From Parvularcula marina (GTDB lineage Bacteria; Pseudomonadota; Alphaproteobacteria; Caulobacterales; Parvularculaceae): DNA of 64,000 nucleotides. Positions within the stretch are counted from its first letter, which is position 1. The number at the start of each line of letters is the position of its first letter. The notes under the pieces were generated by a model that saw nothing but the letters and a program-made list of their open reading frames with translations, ran no database searches and was not told where the DNA came from. Below are positions 1-8,354 of this stretch, in pieces. A program made the translations under genes and the position numbers. The stretch lies in assembly GCF_003399445.1 (NCBI RefSeq), contig NZ_QUQO01000002.1, positions 124,001 to 188,000 of the forward strand, in the 5' to 3' direction.

Positions 1-283
1 CGGGCTCCTCAAGATTGATGGTGTGATGTGCATCGTCGGTGCAGTCGAACAGCTGCCTGAGATCAATAGTGCGCCGATGGTCTTTGGTCGGCGAAGCATT
101 GCGGGCTCGCTGATCGGCGGTCTCAAGGAGACCCAGGAGATGCTCGATTTCTGTGCCGAGCACGGGATCACCTCAGACATCGAGATCATCCAGATGGATG
201 AAATCAATCAGGCCTATGAGCGGATGCAGAAGAGCGATGTGAAATATCGCTTCGTCATCGACATGAGCACATTGCCCGGCTGA
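1..283 (+). CDS. Zinc-type alcohol dehydrogenase, C-terminal part (5' truncated)
   Basis: The reading frame is open from the window edge and ends at a TGA at 281-283, so only about 93 C-terminal residues are present. The segment GAVEQLPEINSAPMVFGRRS followed by GSLIGGLKETQEMLDFCAEH matches the end of the NAD(P)-dependent YahK/cinnamyl-alcohol dehydrogenase branch of the medium-chain dehydrogenases: the last Rossmann strand, then the return to the catalytic domain with a terminal VKYRFVIDM. The catalytic zinc ligands lie upstream and cannot be checked. It converges on trmL with only 4 nt between the two stops. Substrate is unknown; members reduce or oxidise a broad range of aldehydes and alcohols in the cytoplasm. 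Confidence 0.85.
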   Translation, partial: GLLKIDGVMCIVGAVEQLPEINSAPMVFGRRSIAGSLIGGLKETQEMLDFCAEHGITSDIEIIQMDEINQAYERMQKSDVKYRFVIDMSTLPG

Positions 284-287
284 GGAC

Positions 288-734
288 TTATCCCCAGCCG
301 ATCTGGCGGCGCGCTTCGGCCATGCCGATCGCGCCCGCCATTGCCATATTGAGGGAGCGTGCGCCGGGGGCGAGGGGGATTCGCAGGCGGATATCCGCTT
401 CATTGTGGATATCTTCCGGCACACCGGCGCTCTCTTGCCCGAGGAGCAATATGTCGCCCCTTTGCCAGTCATGCTCGTGATAGGCGGTCTCGGCCTTCGT
501 GGTCATCAGGATGATCCGGCCGGGAACGCCTTCCCGGAATGCCCGCCAATCCGCATGCCGGTGGGGCGGGGCGAGGGCGCCGTAATCAAGTGACACTCTC
601 TCTATGTCCCTTGTTTTCCAAGGGAAACCGCACGGCTCGATGACATGAAGCTCGGCCCCGAAACAGGCCGCAGCCCGGATGGCGGCGCCGACATTGGCGG
701 CGATCTCTGGCTGGAAGAGAGCAAGATGGAGCAT
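288..734 (-). CDS. trmL: tRNA (cytidine(34)-2'-O)-methyltransferase TrmL
   Basis: A SPOUT-fold methyltransferase of about 148 residues, the normal TrmL length. It begins LHLALFQPEIAANVGAAIR, the N-terminal signature of the family. It carries the knot motifs LLGQESAGVP and IPLAPGARSLNMAMAGA that bind S-adenosylmethionine. TrmL methylates the 2'-OH of the wobble base in tRNA-Leu isoacceptors. I chose the ATG at 734 because the protein then starts directly at the conserved strand; an in-frame ATG at 746 would add only four residues. The gene is divergent from petA; the intervening region should hold both promoters, but I see no clear boxes. Confidence 0.93.
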   Translation of the reverse strand: MLHLALFQPEIAANVGAAIRAAACFGAELHVIEPCGFPWKTRDIERVSLDYGALAPPHRHADWRAFREGVPGRIILMTTKAETAYHEHDWQRGDILLLGQESAGVPEDIHNEADIRLRIPLAPGARSLNMAMAGAIGMAEARRQIGWG

Positions 735-893
735 GACACCGGCCATTGATCAGGCCGGATTTGTCGTCAAGTCGTCAAAAAGATACAGGCCTGTGCCAAC
801 CTGCCCGCTGGACGTGGGCCAAGACGCGTGGCAGACGCATCCGGAAATTCTCAAACGACTTCCATGCAAGGGGCCCGTCTCGCGGGTTTTTCA

Positions 894-1490
894 ATGAGTT
901 CCAACGATCAAAACGACGGTAGCGGTCTGGAAGATCAAGGCCGCCGCGACTTCATCCATCTTCTCGCTGTCGGCACTGCCGGGGCAGCCGCCGTGGGGAT
1001 CGCCATCCCGATGGTGCACCAGATGAACCCCGCCGCAGACGTCCGGGCCTTGGCCACAAAGGAAGTCTCCATTGCCGGGATCGAGCCGGGGCAGGCTGTG
1101 AAGGTTGTCTGGCAGGGCAAGCCGGTCTTCATCCGCCGCCTGACGGAACGCGAGATCACCGCGACCGAAGAAGAACCCACAAGCATTCTGAAAGACACGG
1201 ATAGCCGGAACCCGGACAAGCCGGGCGCTGCTGATTTCGACACGCGGGTGACCGGTCCCGAGAGCGGGGCAAAGGACTTCGTCGTCGTTCTTGGTGTCTG
1301 TACGCACCTTGGCTGTATCCCGCTCGGCACCGAGCAGGGTGAAACCAAAGGCGATTATGGCGGATGGTTCTGCCCCTGCCACGGCAGCCACTACGATCCG
1401 TTCGGCCGCATCATCAAAGGTCCGGCGCCAGAGAACCTTCCGGTGCCGCCGCTCCAATTCGTCTCAGACACGACCATCCGGCTGGGGTAA
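894..1490 (+). CDS. petA: Ubiquinol-cytochrome c reductase Rieske iron-sulfur subunit
   Basis: The [2Fe-2S] subunit of the bc1 complex, which moves electrons from ubiquinol to cytochrome c1. The two cluster-binding boxes are intact: CTHLGC at residues 136-141 and CPCHGSHYD starting at residue 160. The N-terminus has GRRDFIHLLAVG followed by an Ala/Gly-rich segment, a twin-arginine signal anchor as expected for Rieske proteins. The frame extends upstream to a GTG at 828 and an ATG at 864. I prefer the ATG at 894, which leaves a normal short n-region, but no start has a convincing Shine-Dalgarno, so this start is uncertain. First gene of petABC; the petB ATG follows the stop by 6 nt. Confidence 0.95.
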   Translation: MSSNDQNDGSGLEDQGRRDFIHLLAVGTAGAAAVGIAIPMVHQMNPAADVRALATKEVSIAGIEPGQAVKVVWQGKPVFIRRLTEREITATEEEPTSILKDTDSRNPDKPGAADFDTRVTGPESGAKDFVVVLGVCTHLGCIPLGTEQGETKGDYGGWFCPCHGSHYDPFGRIIKGPAPENLPVPPLQFVSDTTIRLG

Positions 1491-1496
1491 TCTGAC

Positions 1497-2813
1497 ATGT
1501 CACACGAAAGCAATTACGTCCCCGGATCCGGTCTTGAGCGCTGGCTCGACAAGCGCCTGCCGATCATCCGCCTTGGCTATGACACAGGGGTCGATTTCCC
1601 CTGTCCGAAGAACCTGAACTACTGGTGGACGTTTGGCGGGATCCTCGCCGTCTGCCTGATGGTCCAGATCATCACCGGCATCGTTCTCGCGATGCACTAT
1701 GTGGCTGACTCCCAGCTTGCGTTTAAAAGCGTCGAGCACATCATGCGCGATGTAAACTATGGCTGGTTGATCCGCTACGTGCACATGAACGGCGCGTCGA
1801 TGTTCTTCCTCGCCGTCTATCTGCACATTGCCCGCGGCCTTTATTATGGCTCCTACAAAGAACCGCGTGAGGTTCTGTGGATGATCGGTGTCCTTATCTT
1901 CCTGCTGATGATGGGCACAGCGTTCATGGGTTACGTGCTGCCATGGGGTCAGATGTCATTCTGGGGCGCGACCGTGATTTCAGGCCTCGTCACCGCGCTG
2001 CCGATCATCGGTGATCCGATCCACACGCTTCTTCTGGGTGGTTTCACTGTCGACAGCCCGACGCTGAACCGCTTTTTTGCGCTGCATTACCTGCTGCCAT
2101 TCGTGATTGCGGGCCTTGTGATCCTTCACATCTGGGCGCTGCACATTCCGGGCAACTCCAACCCGACGGGCGTCGAAGCTCAGTCGAAGAAGGACACCGT
2201 GCCGTTCCACCCGTATTATACGGTCAAGGACGGGTTCGCGATCATCCTCTTCCTGATCCTCTTTGCGGCCTTTGTGTATTTCAACCCGAATGCGCTGGGT
2301 CACCCGGACAATTATATCCCGGCGGATCCCCTCGTGACGCCGGCGCATATCGTGCCCGAATGGTACTTCCTGCCGTTCTATGCGATGCTGCGCGCCATCA
2401 ACTTCAATATCGGCATTCCGTTCACGGATATCGTCCTGATCAACTCCAAGCTCGGCGGCTTCCTCGTGATGATGGGCTCGATCCTCATCTGGTTCATCCT
2501 GCCATGGCTTGATCGCTCCAAAGTGAAGTCCATGCGCTATCGCCCGATTGCGAAGCTCTGGTTCTTCCTTCTGGTCATCGACTTTTTCATCCTTGGCTGG
2601 CTCGGCGGCAAACCGGCGGAACAGCCCTTCGTCTTCTTCTCGCTGGTGGGGACGATCTACTATTTCGCCTATTTCCTCATGATCTTGCCGATCCTCTCGG
2701 TCATGGAGACCCCGACGGAAATGCCCAAATCGATTTCGGAAGCGGTGCTAGCCGACAAGAAGAAATCTGGAACGGGTGAAACCCCGATCGCCAGCCCGAG
2801 CCCTGCGGAGTAA
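1497..2813 (+). CDS. petB: Cytochrome b subunit of the bc1 complex
   Basis: A polytopic heme protein of 438 residues, the usual length for the alphaproteobacterial fused cytochrome b (not split into b6 and subunit IV). Visible family marks are the histidines in the helix [14 protein letters not shown] and in [13 protein letters not shown]...LHIWALH, which ligate the two b hemes, and the Qo-site motif PEWY within [13 protein letters not shown]. It oxidises ubiquinol at the Qo site and reduces ubiquinone at the Qi site in the inner membrane. The C-terminal tail ([17 protein letters not shown]) is a polar extension. It lies between the Rieske and c1 genes with gaps of only a few nucleotides, so the three are one transcription unit. 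Confidence 0.98.
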   Translation: MSHESNYVPGSGLERWLDKRLPIIRLGYDTGVDFPCPKNLNYWWTFGGILAVCLMVQIITGIVLAMHYVADSQLAFKSVEHIMRDVNYGWLIRYVHMNGASMFFLAVYLHIARGLYYGSYKEPREVLWMIGVLIFLLMMGTAFMGYVLPWGQMSFWGATVISGLVTALPIIGDPIHTLLLGGFTVDSPTLNRFFALHYLLPFVIAGLVILHIWALHIPGNSNPTGVEAQSKKDTVPFHPYYTVKDGFAIILFLILFAAFVYFNPNALGHPDNYIPADPLVTPAHIVPEWYFLPFYAMLRAINFNIGIPFTDIVLINSKLGGFLVMMGSILIWFILPWLDRSKVKSMRYRPIAKLWFFLLVIDFFILGWLGGKPAEQPFVFFSLVGTIYYFAYFLMILPILSVMETPTEMPKSISEAVLADKKKSGTGETPIASPSPAE

Positions 2814-2818
2814 TCGAG

Positions 2819-3730
2819 ATGCGGAAAGTACTTATCCAGCTTAGCGCTGCTCTCGTCGTTCTCGGTGGAGCGACCGCTGTCGCCGCGGAAGGGGAGACCA
2901 AGCCCCTCCTGCACCACCACTGGCATTCCGATGGGCTCTTTGGCGAATATGACAAGGCCCAGCTGCAACGCGGCTATCAGGTCTATCGCGAAGTCTGTGC
3001 CGCTTGCCACTCCATGGAACTCGTTGCCTTCCGGCATCTGGGGGACAAGGGTGGCCCGTATTATCTCGCCAAATGCCCGGAAGGTCTGGGGCTGCCGGAA
3101 TCAACCGATTGTTCGAACCCGGTCCAGAACCCGATCATCAAGTCGCTGGCCGCGAGCTTTCAGGTGACGGACGGTCCGGATGATGCTGGCGACATGTTCC
3201 AGCGGCCCGGCTTGCCGGCGGATTATTTCCCGTCACCATACGAGAACAAGAACCAGGCAAAGGCTGCCAATGGCGGCGCCTATCCGCCGGATATGAGCCT
3301 TCTGGCGAAAGCCCGTCACCATGGGCCGAGCTACATCTACAGCCTGATGCTGGGTTATGAAGAGCCGCCTGCCACGATCGAAGTGCCGGCTAGCCAGTAC
3401 TACAACGTGTTCTATCCGGGGGACACGAGCTCGCTCGTCAAAGAAGAGTATCTCGACGACCACGGACATATTCTCGAAGATCACGAACTGCCGCCGGGCG
3501 GCGTCTTCAAGATGGCTCCGCCGCTGTCTGAAGGGGTCATTACTTATGAGGACGGCTCGCCGGAAACGGTTGAGCAGTATGCGGCTGATGTTGCGGCCTT
3601 CCTGACATGGGCGGCCGAGCCGAAAATGGACCAGCGCAAGGCGCAGGGCCGTTTCGTGCTCCTCTTCCTGATCATCTTTGCCGGGATCGTTTATGCGAGC
3701 TACCGGCAGATCTGGCGGGACGTCCACTGA
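2819..3730 (+). CDS. petC: Cytochrome c1 of the bc1 complex
   Basis: 303 residues: a cleavable Sec signal (ends near AVAAEGE), a CAACH heme-attachment motif at residues 60-64, a methionine in the GGVFKMAPPLSEG context that fits the axial ligand, and one C-terminal membrane helix (FVLLFLIIFAGIVYASY) ending in a short basic cytoplasmic tail. It accepts electrons from the Rieske protein and passes them to soluble or membrane-bound cytochrome c. It follows petB by 5 nt. Its TGA overlaps the ATG of mtnP (ATGA), so translation into the methionine-salvage gene is probably coupled. Confidence 0.97.
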   Translation: MRKVLIQLSAALVVLGGATAVAAEGETKPLLHHHWHSDGLFGEYDKAQLQRGYQVYREVCAACHSMELVAFRHLGDKGGPYYLAKCPEGLGLPESTDCSNPVQNPIIKSLAASFQVTDGPDDAGDMFQRPGLPADYFPSPYENKNQAKAANGGAYPPDMSLLAKARHHGPSYIYSLMLGYEEPPATIEVPASQYYNVFYPGDTSSLVKEEYLDDHGHILEDHELPPGGVFKMAPPLSEGVITYEDGSPETVEQYAADVAAFLTWAAEPKMDQRKAQGRFVLLFLIIFAGIVYASYRQIWRDVH

Positions 3731-4608
3731 TGAGCGGGGCCGCTGAGACATCCCTTGCCGTTATCGGCGGCAGTGGGCTTTATGATCTCGACGGCCTCGA
3801 AATCGTCGGTGAGCACGATATCGAAACGCCCTGGGGCAAGCCCTCGGACCCGATTCTCGCGGGCCGCCTTTCAGGCGTTCGGATGCTGTTCCTGCCGCGC
3901 CACGGCAAGGGCCACCGCATCCCGCCATCTGACCTCAATTACCGGGCGAATATCGCCGCGCTGAAAATGCTCGGCGCGACGGATGTTCTGTCCATCTCCG
4001 CCTGCGGATCATTCAAGGAAGAGCTAAAGCCCGGCTCCTTCGTCATCGTTGACCAGTTCATCGACCGGACGCGGGGGAGGGCATCGAGCTTTTTCGGCCC
4101 CGGTCTCGTGGCCCATGTCTCGATGGCGCATCCGGTTTGCCCCCGCCTGTCGGAGCTTGCCTTCGAAACGGTCAAGGAAATCGGTGTTGAGGTTGCATAT
4201 GGCGGCACTTACCTCGCGATGGAGGGGCCGCAATTCTCGTCCCTCGCCGAATCAAAACTCTACCGCTCATGGGGCTGTGACGTCATCGGCATGACGGCGA
4301 TGCCGGAAGCCAAGCTCGCCCGTGAGGCAGAGCTGCCTTATGCGCTCGTCGCTATGGTGACCGATTATGATTGCTGGCACGAGGAAGTGGGTCCGGTCGA
4401 GGTGCATAACGTCCTCGAAGTCCTCATGACCAATGCGGATCATGCCCGGAATATGCTCAAATCGCTCGCGCCGAAGATCGGTCCGGAACGCAAAGCGTGT
4501 CCGCAAGGTATTGAAAATGTTCTTGATTTTGCGCTGATCACAGCGCCGGATGCCCGTGACCCCGCGATGGTCGAGAAGCTGCGCTCGATTGCCTCGCGCG
4601 TCCTCTAA
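3730..4608 (+). CDS. mtnP: S-methyl-5'-thioadenosine phosphorylase
   Basis: A purine-nucleoside-phosphorylase-family enzyme of 292 residues that splits methylthioadenosine into adenine and methylthioribose-1-phosphate, a step of polyamine by-product and methionine salvage. Supporting motifs are the phosphate-binding IGGSGLYDL, RHGKGHRIPPSDLNYRANI, and the base-binding core MEGPQFSSLAES with GMTAMPEAKLAREAELPYA. The start is the ATG overlapping the petC stop; upstream in-frame starts lie inside petC. Placement behind bc1 genes recurs in alphaproteobacteria as far as I recall. No terminator is visible between its stop and the next gene. Confidence 0.93.
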   Translation: MSGAAETSLAVIGGSGLYDLDGLEIVGEHDIETPWGKPSDPILAGRLSGVRMLFLPRHGKGHRIPPSDLNYRANIAALKMLGATDVLSISACGSFKEELKPGSFVIVDQFIDRTRGRASSFFGPGLVAHVSMAHPVCPRLSELAFETVKEIGVEVAYGGTYLAMEGPQFSSLAESKLYRSWGCDVIGMTAMPEAKLAREAELPYALVAMVTDYDCWHEEVGPVEVHNVLEVLMTNADHARNMLKSLAPKIGPERKACPQGIENVLDFALITAPDARDPAMVEKLRSIASRVL

Positions 4609-4658
4609 ATGACCTCTTCACATTAGCCTTGCCAAAAGGTAACGTAACTCGTTGCAAT

Positions 4659-4674
4659 GCCGCAATAATGCGGA
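4659..4674 (+). other. Short hairpin in the leader of the acidic protein gene
   Basis: CCGCA-ATAA-TGCGG forms a perfect 5-bp stem with a 4-nt loop, about 40 nt upstream of the start codon at 4714. It has no U-run, so it is not an intrinsic terminator. It lies in the 105-bp gap behind mtnP and probably belongs to the leader of the next gene. Function unknown. Confidence 0.3.
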
Positions 4675-4713
4675 GACAATGCACGTTGAGGGGCACCTTT
4701 AGGAGGTAAGAAC

Positions 4714-5043
4714 ATGGGTAAACTGATTGCTGCGATCGTCGTGATCGCTGCTGCTGTGGCAGCTTGGTGGTTTTTGTTCAAAGGCGACGAAGCCGAAGTG
4801 GCTGATGAGCCGGAAGCTACGGTCGAAGAGGTCGTTGAAGGCGCTGAAGAAGCCATGGAAGAGGCTGATGAAGCCATGGATGACGCCGGCGAAGCAATGG
4901 AAGACGCTGCCGGTGACATGATGGACGAAGCCGAAGAAGTCATGGACGACATGGAAGAAGCCGCAGAAGAAATGGCTGATGACATGGAAGAAGCCATGGA
5001 CGAAGGCGAAGAAGAAATGATGGAAGAAGAGCCCCAGCGCTAA
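4714..5043 (+). CDS. Membrane-anchored, extremely acidic small protein (unknown function)
   Basis: 109 residues with a strong Shine-Dalgarno (TAGGAGGT, about 7 nt before the ATG). Residues 4-21 are one hydrophobic helix (LIAAIVVIAAAVAAWWFLF), a likely N-terminal anchor. Almost everything after it is Glu, Asp, Ala and Met in an irregular repeat of the type EEAMEEADEAMDDAGEAMED, with virtually no basic residues until the final Arg. This should form one long polyanionic helix projecting from the membrane. I recognise no family. The gene is monocistronic, with its own leader and a strong terminator, and the codons are native-like, so it is probably well expressed. A role as metal/cation buffer, spacer or charge shield is speculation. 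Confidence 0.75.
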   Translation: MGKLIAAIVVIAAAVAAWWFLFKGDEAEVADEPEATVEEVVEGAEEAMEEADEAMDDAGEAMEDAAGDMMDEAEEVMDDMEEAAEEMADDMEEAMDEGEEEMMEEEPQR

Positions 5044-5071
5044 GCGGTTCTTGATCCATTGATTGAATGAG

Positions 5072-5100
5072 AAACCCGCCTTGAAAGAGGCGGGTTTTTT
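5072..5100 (+). terminator. Rho-independent terminator of the acidic protein gene
   Basis: A perfect 9-bp stem AAACCCGCC / GGCGGGTTT (5072-5080 with 5089-5097), an 8-nt loop and a run of six T (5095-5100), 29 nt after the stop codon. One of the few textbook intrinsic terminators in the window. Confidence 0.9.
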
Positions 5101-5201
5101 CATGCGCAGGCCTGATCGCATATTTTCCAAAATTGCCGCTTGAAAGGTTTGCGCGGGGTGGGTATTCCCCGCCTCTCGCAAGGGCGTCAGCCCGGCAGGA
5201 T

Positions 5202-5276
5202 GGGCGTATAGCTCAGTGGTAGAGCACTACGTTGACATCGTAGGGGTCCCAAGTTCGAACCTTGGTACGCCCACCA
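5202..5276 (+). tRNA. tRNA-Val (anticodon GAC)
   Basis: Acceptor stem GGGCGTA (5202-5208) pairs with TACGCCC (5266-5272), followed by discriminator A and an encoded CCA (5274-5276). The anticodon stem CTACG/CGTAG encloses loop TTGACAT, giving anticodon GAC at 5234-5236. The T arm shows the standard GTTCGAA. A valine tRNA reading GUC and GUU. Confidence 0.97.
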
Positions 5277-5288
5277 TCCTCCAAGTCT

Positions 5289-6017
5289 TCAGGGCAGTAT
5301 TTCCCGACCGGCATAGTCAAAGCATTTGCCGCTGTCGGCTGGGCTGAGACCGGCGAGCACTTCGACGAGACAGTCCGCGGCTTTGTCAGGCTCAAAGAGT
5401 TTTCCTTCCGGGACATTGGCCTGAAATGGGGCGGACAGCGCCGTATCGACCGTTCCCGGATGAAGCGCGACGGCGATGGCCTCCTTGTTCACTCGCCCGG
5501 CTTCAATCGCGATATTTCGGATGAGCATATTCAGGGCAGCTTTTGAGGCGCGATAGCTATGCCATCCGCCCAGCCGATTATCGGAGATGCTGCCGACACG
5601 CGCAGAAAGCGCGGCAAATTTCAGCGGGCGTTTTTTCATGAGGGGCATCAGTGCCTTGCCGATCAGCGTCGGCAAAACGGCGTTGACCCGCATCACATCC
5701 AGAAAACGCTCGCTATCGAATTGCTGGATGCTTTTCTCTGGTCCGTGGCTCTCGTCATGCAATGTGCCGATGGCGACGATGACGAGGCCAACCTTCTCAA
5801 GCGGGAGGCCATCAAGAACGGCTGCAATGCCGCTCTCATTGGGCTCATAGTGATGGGGGAGGATACCCTCCTGGGGCTCCAGGGGACGGCGGGAGATCGC
5901 ATGTACCCGGCGGTAGGTGGAAGAGCGGGCAATCGAGCGGACAAGTGCTGCACCGATCCCGCCAGAAGCGCCGAAGACGACGGCTTCGTCATATGGAGCC
6001 TGTGAGACATCACTCAT
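5289..6017 (-). CDS. Short-chain dehydrogenase/reductase (CsgA-like branch)
   Basis: 242 residues with the SDR cofactor motif GASGGIGAAL near the N-terminus, a serine (ALSARVGSISDN) and the catalytic YRASK, then HPGTVDTALSAPF, the post-active-site motif. The match is closest to the small SDRs annotated as C-factor/CsgA-like in proteobacteria, whose substrates are mostly unknown. Its ATG overlaps the end of the upstream DUF2256 gene by 8 nt, so the two are translationally coupled. The 3' end lies 12 nt from the 3' end of tRNA-Val on the other strand. Confidence 0.85.
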   Translation of the reverse strand: MSDVSQAPYDEAVVFGASGGIGAALVRSIARSSTYRRVHAISRRPLEPQEGILPHHYEPNESGIAAVLDGLPLEKVGLVIVAIGTLHDESHGPEKSIQQFDSERFLDVMRVNAVLPTLIGKALMPLMKKRPLKFAALSARVGSISDNRLGGWHSYRASKAALNMLIRNIAIEAGRVNKEAIAVALHPGTVDTALSAPFQANVPEGKLFEPDKAADCLVEVLAGLSPADSGKCFDYAGREILP

Positions 6018-6183
6018 GGCCGGACCTTTGTTGCCGAGATTGCTGCCGGCATCTCTGAGAGCAATATTTCACCTCGTCCCAGTCTTCGGCCCATTTTCTG
6101 CGCCAGCTGAATGGTCGTCCGCACGTCACGCAGTCCTTCTGCGGGAGATCAGCTTTCTGGACGGTTTTCCCATGACGCTTCAT
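6010..6183 (-). CDS. DUF2256 zinc-ribbon-like small protein
   Basis: 57 residues from the ATG at 6183. KADLPQKDCVTCGRPFSWRRKW followed by WDEVKYCSQRC is the DUF2256 pattern: two CxxC-like pairs (C-x2-C and C-x3-C) around a conserved Trp/Arg core, probably a structural zinc site. Function is unknown in the literature I know; members are commonly found beside SDR and photolyase/cryptochrome-like genes, and here an SDR follows with overlap. The frame is open further upstream to 6255, but the added residues do not look like family sequence. Confidence 0.8.
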   Translation of the reverse strand: MKRHGKTVQKADLPQKDCVTCGRPFSWRRKWAEDWDEVKYCSQRCRQQSRQQRSGHE

Positions 6184-6239
6184 GCGGGAAAAATAGTCGC
6201 ATGAGGCGGGTGAAACGATGCGGCATGATAGTCCATTCT

Positions 6240-6254
6240 TGCAAATCATTCGCA
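6240..6254 (+). promoter_or_regulatory. Fur-box-like palindrome upstream of feoAB
   Basis: TGCAAATCATTCGCA is a 7-1-7 inverted repeat with 6 of 7 arm positions matching. It has the shape of the Fur family operator of alphaproteobacteria (TGCAAAT-n-ATTTGCA type). It sits 16 nt before the feoA start codon, where repressor binding would block transcription or initiation of the ferrous-iron uptake operon. A closely related pair of sites precedes the PepSY gene at 29374 and 29417. Confidence 0.65.
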
Positions 6255-6270
6255 TTCATGGTGAGGGCGC

Positions 6271-6516
6271 ATGATGAATAATACGCATCGCCTTGATAGC
6301 TGGCCCAGAAGCCGTCCGGCCCGAGTGACCGGTCTCCAAACCGAAGATCAGGACCTTCTCGAAGGCCTGCAGGAGCAGGGCTTCCTTGTGGGAGCCGTGG
6401 TTGAAGTTCTCGAGAAGGGCATGTTTGGCGGAACGCCGATCTCGGTGCGGGTTGGGCGCGCCATCGTCGCTGTACGGGCTCGCGAAGCGCAGGCAGTGGA
6501 GGTCGGTGAGCTATGA
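6271..6516 (+). CDS. feoA: FeoA family protein
   Basis: 81 residues forming the small SH3-like FeoA domain: LDSWPRSRPARVTGL, then LQEQGFLVGAVVEVLEKGMFGGTPISVRVG and VRAREAQAVEV, the typical ending. FeoA is a cytoplasmic accessory factor of FeoB-mediated Fe2+ uptake. Two ATGs (6271 and 6274) are adjacent; GAGGG lies just upstream. The stop overlaps the feoB ATG (ATGA). The upstream palindrome at 6240 suggests iron-dependent repression. Confidence 0.92.
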   Translation: MMNNTHRLDSWPRSRPARVTGLQTEDQDLLEGLQEQGFLVGAVVEVLEKGMFGGTPISVRVGRAIVAVRAREAQAVEVGEL

Positions 6517-8354
6517 CAGTTCTCAATCCGGTGACGGACGATCCGATCTCTCCTGAAGCTATTGATGGCGCAGGGCCCGTCATCGCGCTGGTTGGTCCGC
6601 CCAATGCGGGCAAGTCGACCCTCTTTAACGGTCTGACCGGCGGGCGCGCCAAGGTCGGCAACTATCCGGGCGTAACGGTCGAGCTGCGCGAAGGGCGCCT
6701 CAAGGGTGGACCTGCAGCGACCATTGTCGATCTACCGGGGATCACCGGGCTTCATCCGCGTTCCGCCGATGCCCGCGTCACGGTGGAGGTGCTGGAAGGC
6801 CGTTCAAAGGTTGTACCGCAGCCGGATCTTCTGATCGCTGTCATCGATGCGGGCCAGCTCCGCCGCCAGTTGCCTTTCATTGGCATGCTGACGGGGCTCG
6901 GCATCCCGATGATCGTTTCGCTTAACATGTATGACTTGGCTGAGCGCGACGGGGTGAAGCTCAATCCTGAGGTGCTGAGCGCTGCGCTGGGTGTGCCGGT
7001 CGTGCCGACGACGGCACCGCGAGGCGCCGGGCGCCGAGCGCTCATGGCCGCGATTGAAGGCGGGCAGGCCGCCGTGCCGCAACCGCTGTCGCGTGAAGCC
7101 GCCGTCAGCCTTGCTGATGAGATCATCCTTGAAGAGCCGGGGCTCAACAAATTCACCAAGGCCGTCGACAGCGTCGTCCTGCATCCTGTCTTTGGCATCC
7201 TGCTGCTGCTCGGGCTGCTCTTTGTGATCTTCCAGGCGGTCTTTGCCTGGGCAGAAACACCGATGAACTGGATCGATGCCGGGGTCGCCCAGACCGCTGA
7301 GTGGGTGCAGGCGATTTTGCCCGATAACTGGTTTGAGGGGCTGATCGTTGACGGCATCATCGCCGGGGTCGGCTCGGTCATCATCTTCCTGCCCCAGATC
7401 ATCATCCTCTTCTTCTTCATCCTGATCCTTGAGATGTCAGGCTATATGGCGCGGGCGGCGTTCCTTGCTGATGAGCTGATGCTCCGCACGGGGCTCAATG
7501 GCCGAGCCTTCATTCCGCTGCTCTCGAGCTTTGCCTGCGCGATCCCCGGCATGATGGCAGCAAGGACGCTCGACAATGAGCGCGACCGGCTGACGACGAT
7601 CCTTGTTGCCCCGCTGATGACCTGCTCGGCACGACTGCCGGTCTATACGGTGCTGATCGGGGCTTTCGTTCCCGCGACCAAGGTCGGGCCGTTCGGCACG
7701 CAAGGGCTCGTCATGTTCGGGCTTTATATCGCTGCCATCATCTTCGGCGTGCTGGTTGCCTTCGTTCTGCGCAAGACCGTGACCAAGGGCGGCACACAGC
7801 ATCTCCTGATGGAGCTGCCGACCTATAAGCGGCCGCATGTCACCGAGCTTTTCCTTGGCCTGTGGCAGCGCTCAAAGATCTTCCTGCGGCGCGCCGGTAC
7901 GGTGATCTTCACCGTCTCGGTTATCCTGTGGTTCCTGCTCAGTTATCCCTCGAACGAGATCCGTGAGAGTTATGCGGGCAAGCTCGGCTCGATCCTTGAG
8001 CCGATCTTCAAGCCCATCGGCTTCACTCTCGAAATGGTGATTGCGCTCGTCCCCGGCATTGCCGCGCGGGAAGTTGCGGTCGGCGCGCTCGGCACGGTCT
8101 ATGCCGTTCAGAATGCGGATGAAGAACTGGGGCAGATGTCAGATGTCCTGGCGTCCGAATGGACACTAGCCCCGGCGCTCGCTTTCCTCGCCTGGTATGT
8201 TTTCGCCCCGCAATGCATCTCGACCATCGCGGTCGCGCGGCGCGAGACCAACTCGGCGAAATGGACCTGGTTCATGGTGATCTATCTTTTCGCGCTGGCC
8301 TATATCGCTGCGGGGATCACTTACTGGACGACGATCGCGCTGGGCGGCAGCTGA
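6513..8354 (+). CDS. feoB: Ferrous iron transporter FeoB
   Basis: 613 residues. The N-terminal G domain shows G1 GPPNAGKST, G2 NYPGVTVE, G3 DLPG and G4 NMYD. It is followed by the helical spacer and the two Gate/core membrane regions, including the inverted elements LPQIIILFFFILILEMSGYMARAAFL with SSFACAIPGMMAARTL and GIAAREVAVGALGTVY with FAPQCISTIAVARRETNSAKW. It imports Fe2+ across the inner membrane. The length is short of E. coli FeoB (773), mainly through a compact spacer and no C-terminal extension; no FeoC follows. Its stop directly abuts the stop of the convergent lipoprotein gene. Confidence 0.97.
   Translation: MTVLNPVTDDPISPEAIDGAGPVIALVGPPNAGKSTLFNGLTGGRAKVGNYPGVTVELREGRLKGGPAATIVDLPGITGLHPRSADARVTVEVLEGRSKVVPQPDLLIAVIDAGQLRRQLPFIGMLTGLGIPMIVSLNMYDLAERDGVKLNPEVLSAALGVPVVPTTAPRGAGRRALMAAIEGGQAAVPQPLSREAAVSLADEIILEEPGLNKFTKAVDSVVLHPVFGILLLLGLLFVIFQAVFAWAETPMNWIDAGVAQTAEWVQAILPDNWFEGLIVDGIIAGVGSVIIFLPQIIILFFFILILEMSGYMARAAFLADELMLRTGLNGRAFIPLLSSFACAIPGMMAARTLDNERDRLTTILVAPLMTCSARLPVYTVLIGAFVPATKVGPFGTQGLVMFGLYIAAIIFGVLVAFVLRKTVTKGGTQHLLMELPTYKRPHVTELFLGLWQRSKIFLRRAGTVIFTVSVILWFLLSYPSNEIRESYAGKLGSILEPIFKPIGFTLEMVIALVPGIAAREVAVGALGTVYAVQNADEELGQMSDVLASEWTLAPALAFLAWYVFAPQCISTIAVARRETNSAKWTWFMVIYLFALAYIAAGITYWTTIALGGS

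Noticed and set aside
4623-5181. Two long minus-strand reading frames (Ser/Met-repeat and Phe/His-rich) opposite the acidic protein
   Set aside because: They are the antisense of the Glu/Asp/Ala codons (GAAGAA, GCC) and have no ribosome site or family signal; the plus strand has the signals and terminator.
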